Notes under the pieces: generated by a model
The model's database searches: none
Told to the model about the DNA's origin: nothing
Seen by the model: only the letters and a program-made list of their open reading frames with translations
DNA from: CAVRXQ01 sp963849105
Lineage (GTDB): Bacteria; Actinomycetota; Acidimicrobiia; Acidimicrobiales; Bog-793
DNA length: 64,000 nucleotides
Direction of reading: 5' to 3'
Assembly: GCA_963849105.1 (NCBI GenBank)
Contig: CAWKGD010000004.1
Span: forward strand, 55,907 to 119,906
Position numbers and translations under genes: made by a program
In this document: in pieces, positions 62,251-64,000 of the stretch
Position numbering within the stretch: position 1 is the stretch's first letter
Layout: each line of letters starts with the position of its first letter

Positions 62251-62290
62251 TTGCCTACGGATTGTCGCCTCACTCCGCCAAAATGGGGTC

Positions 62291-63427
62291 ATGACGCCAG
62301 AGAAAACGGTGGCCCGATGGCGCGCGTCCGGACGGGGGTGCTGGCTCGCGGCAACTTTCGTGGCCATCGGCTGCGGCAGCGTCTTCGGCCTCGCGAGCGG
62401 GGCTTCGGCATCGGTCGCCGCCGCTCGACTGCGTGTTGTCTCCGTCTCGCCGTCGGCGAACAGGAAGGACGTGTCGGGAATCTCGCCGATCACGATTCGC
62501 TTCTCCGCTCCGCTGCCGGCGATCACCCCAGCCCCCGTGCTCACGCCGCGGACAGAAGGAACCTGGACGACGAAAGGCAATTCGCTCGTCTTCACGCCGA
62601 TCGGCGCCTTCCCGCCCGACAGCGAGGTCACCGTTTCCATCCCGGGCGGAATGCACGGCGTCGTCGCGGTCGACGGCGCCCGGCTGAAGGCCACGCGAAC
62701 CCTGAGGTTCACGACCGAGGGCGGCTCGCTCCTCCGCGCTGAGCAACTGCTCGCCCAGCTTGGATACCTGCCGGTTACCTGGCATCCGCAGGCACCGCTT
62801 GCGCGCACGCAGGCCGAGTTCGAACGCGCGGTCTATGTCGCTCCGCACGGGCAATTTGCATTCCTCGGCGACGCGCCGCAACCCCTTCGGGCGCTCTGGA
62901 CTCCCGGCTCGTCGTCACAGGTCCTGCAAAGTGCGCTCACCTCGTTCGATCGGAGCGAGCGTCTCCCACCGGGAAGTGGGCTCTCGACAACGTTCTGGTC
63001 GACGTTGCTCCGGCTTGGACGACGACCGGCGTTGCATCGGAACCCTGACGGCTTCACGTATGCGATCGCCAACAAGAACACCGGCAACAACCAACCCGAG
63101 ACGTTCACGATCTTCGAGGACGGCCGCGTCGTCCTCGAGACGGCGGCGAACACTGGCATCTCGGCGTCACCAACCGCCGATGGAACGTACGCCGTCTATC
63201 TGAAATTTCAGAACCAAGTGATGCAGGGCGTCAGCCCGTTCGGAGGGACGTATGCCGATCCCGTCTCGTGGATTTCCTATTTCAACGGCTCGGATGCCGT
63301 CCACTACATCTACCGAGCCCAATATGGCTTCCCGCAGAGTTTCGGATGCGTCGAGCTGCCATGGGCCGCTGCAGAGAAGTCGTACGGGCTGCTGCAGGTC
63401 GGAACTCTCGTAACTGTTGAACCATGA
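62291..63427 (+). CDS. Secreted L,D-transpeptidase with Ig-like domain
   Basis: A 378-residue exported protein. A signal sequence (about 18-42) precedes a Big_5/Ig-like domain (SPSANRKDVSGISPITIRFS) and a C-terminal YkuD-type L,D-transpeptidase domain. The active-site region is HYIYRAQYGFPQSFGCVELP, with catalytic Cys near residue 354. The usual SHGC motif reads SFGC here. The enzyme would form 3-3 peptidoglycan cross-links outside the membrane. ATG start at 62291; its upstream flank is the truncated oxidoreductase. Confidence 0.82.
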   Translation: MTPEKTVARWRASGRGCWLAATFVAIGCGSVFGLASGASASVAAARLRVVSVSPSANRKDVSGISPITIRFSAPLPAITPAPVLTPRTEGTWTTKGNSLVFTPIGAFPPDSEVTVSIPGGMHGVVAVDGARLKATRTLRFTTEGGSLLRAEQLLAQLGYLPVTWHPQAPLARTQAEFERAVYVAPHGQFAFLGDAPQPLRALWTPGSSSQVLQSALTSFDRSERLPPGSGLSTTFWSTLLRLGRRPALHRNPDGFTYAIANKNTGNNQPETFTIFEDGRVVLETAANTGISASPTADGTYAVYLKFQNQVMQGVSPFGGTYADPVSWISYFNGSDAVHYIYRAQYGFPQSFGCVELPWAAAEKSYGLLQVGTLVTVEP

Positions 63428-63557
63428 ACTGAGTGCCAAAAATGGCTCCAGTCGAATCGAACCTCCAAGAGCGTTGCCGTCGCGCTCGTCGAACGTGCGC
63501 TTGCGTACACGGAGACCGCGACGACCGACCGGATTGTCCGCGTGAAAACATCGCCAC

Positions 63558-63923
63558 ATGACGATCACCGGGATTGATCACGTCCAACTCTCGATGCCTG
63601 CTGGAGAGGAACCGAAGGCGCGCGACTTCTACGTCCGTATCCTTGGCCTGGCCGAGGTATCGAAGCCCCCTCACCTCGCGGCACGCGGCGGATGTTGGTT
63701 CGAAAACGGGGCGGTGAGAATCCATCTCGGCGTCGAAACCGATTTTCAGCCGGCCAAGAAAGCGCACGCGGCGTTGCTCGTCTCGGGACTTGACGGCCTC
63801 GCCGATCGTCTCAGAAGCGAGGGATGCTCCGTCGAGCCGGACGAACCATTGCCAGGATACGAGCGGCTGTACGTCTCGGATCCCTTCGGCAACCGGATCG
63901 AACTGATGGAGCCGACCCTCTGA
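63558..63923 (+). CDS. VOC (glyoxalase-like) family protein
   Basis: A 121-residue protein of the VOC superfamily. It starts ITGIDHVQLSMPAGEEPKAR with a metal-ligand His, then FYVRILGLAEVSKP and HAALLVSGLDGLADRLRSEG. It ends LYVSDPFGNRIELMEP with a ligand Glu. This is typical of actinobacterial glyoxalase/fosfomycin-type small proteins. Substrate unknown. ATG start; single gene. Confidence 0.82.
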   Translation: MTITGIDHVQLSMPAGEEPKARDFYVRILGLAEVSKPPHLAARGGCWFENGAVRIHLGVETDFQPAKKAHAALLVSGLDGLADRLRSEGCSVEPDEPLPGYERLYVSDPFGNRIELMEPTL

Positions 63924-64000
63924 GGGTCGTTTGCCGGAGCCGGCGATGCGGGAGTAGGCACGCGCCAGCGGATCCGACCGGAGGAGCCTGATGACGCAAC

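Overview
The window looks like chromosome of a high-GC actinobacterium, probably from a deep lineage such as Acidimicrobiia. The case rests on a mycothiol-dependent isomerase-type gene, a BldD-type regulator, an HrcA/CIRCE heat-shock locus, GTG starts with GTGA/ATGA overlaps throughout, and a housekeeping order (rpsT, lepA, hrcA-dnaJ-rsmE, phoH-ybeY-CBS protein-era, uppS-recO-glyS-ppdK-dnaG-rpoD-acs) typical of that phylum. The class assignment is inference; no rRNA gene is present.

Region 1 (1-15.4 kb) is accessory. It holds a cut TetR-type gene, an MDMPI/DinB protein, VOC proteins, a Cys-rich lipoprotein, an iron-permease-like membrane protein, a ferritin-like protein, an M48 protease, a sulfide:quinone-reductase-like flavoprotein, a frameshifted DksA/TraR gene, a frameshifted IS110-family insertion sequence, an aldo/keto reductase flanked by two gene remnants, and a compact YtrA-type operon (GntR regulator, ABC ATPase, permease, second Cys-rich lipoprotein). 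The two lipoproteins are paralogues, each with two internal repeats. An imperfect intergenic repeat of about 72 nt occurs twice, 9.7 kb apart.

Region 2 (15.8-56.7 kb) is the conserved core. It starts with tRNA-Glu, tRNA-Gln, a DUF218 protein, gltX and a 3Fe-4S ferredoxin on the minus strand. It continues with a GH18 protein, rpsT, lepA, a DUF2236 protein, lgt, an acyltransferase/SGNH pair, hrcA-dnaJ-rsmE, a BldD-like regulator, a HIT protein, phoH-ybeY-CBS-era, a minus-strand block cysH-addB-addA-dinG, then uppS, a small membrane protein, recO, glyS, ppdK, a DUF3052 protein, dnaG, rpoD, acs and an acetate transporter, closing with a perfect intrinsic terminator. These genes cover translation, protein folding, ribosome maturation, recombination repair, replication priming, primary transcription and acetate/pyruvate metabolism.

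Region 3 (56.7-64 kb) starts with tRNA-Asn and a CAU-anticodon tRNA. The 3' half of the second tRNA reappears in two degenerate copies, at about 57.1 and 60.8 kb. These bracket an alpha/beta-hydrolase-adenylate cyclase fusion and a PAS-GGDEF-EAL protein preceded by a 12-bp tandem repeat. This looks like a remnant tRNA-targeted island carrying nucleotide second-messenger genes. Beyond it lie a NUDIX protein, a truncated oxidoreductase, an L,D-transpeptidase and a VOC protein.

The most notable points are the tRNA-bounded signalling island, the paired Cys/His-repeat lipoproteins, the leaderless YtrA promoter with an operator over its start codon, an APS-reductase-type CysH lacking one cluster cysteine, and two genes (lgt and DUF3052) that can only start at CTG.
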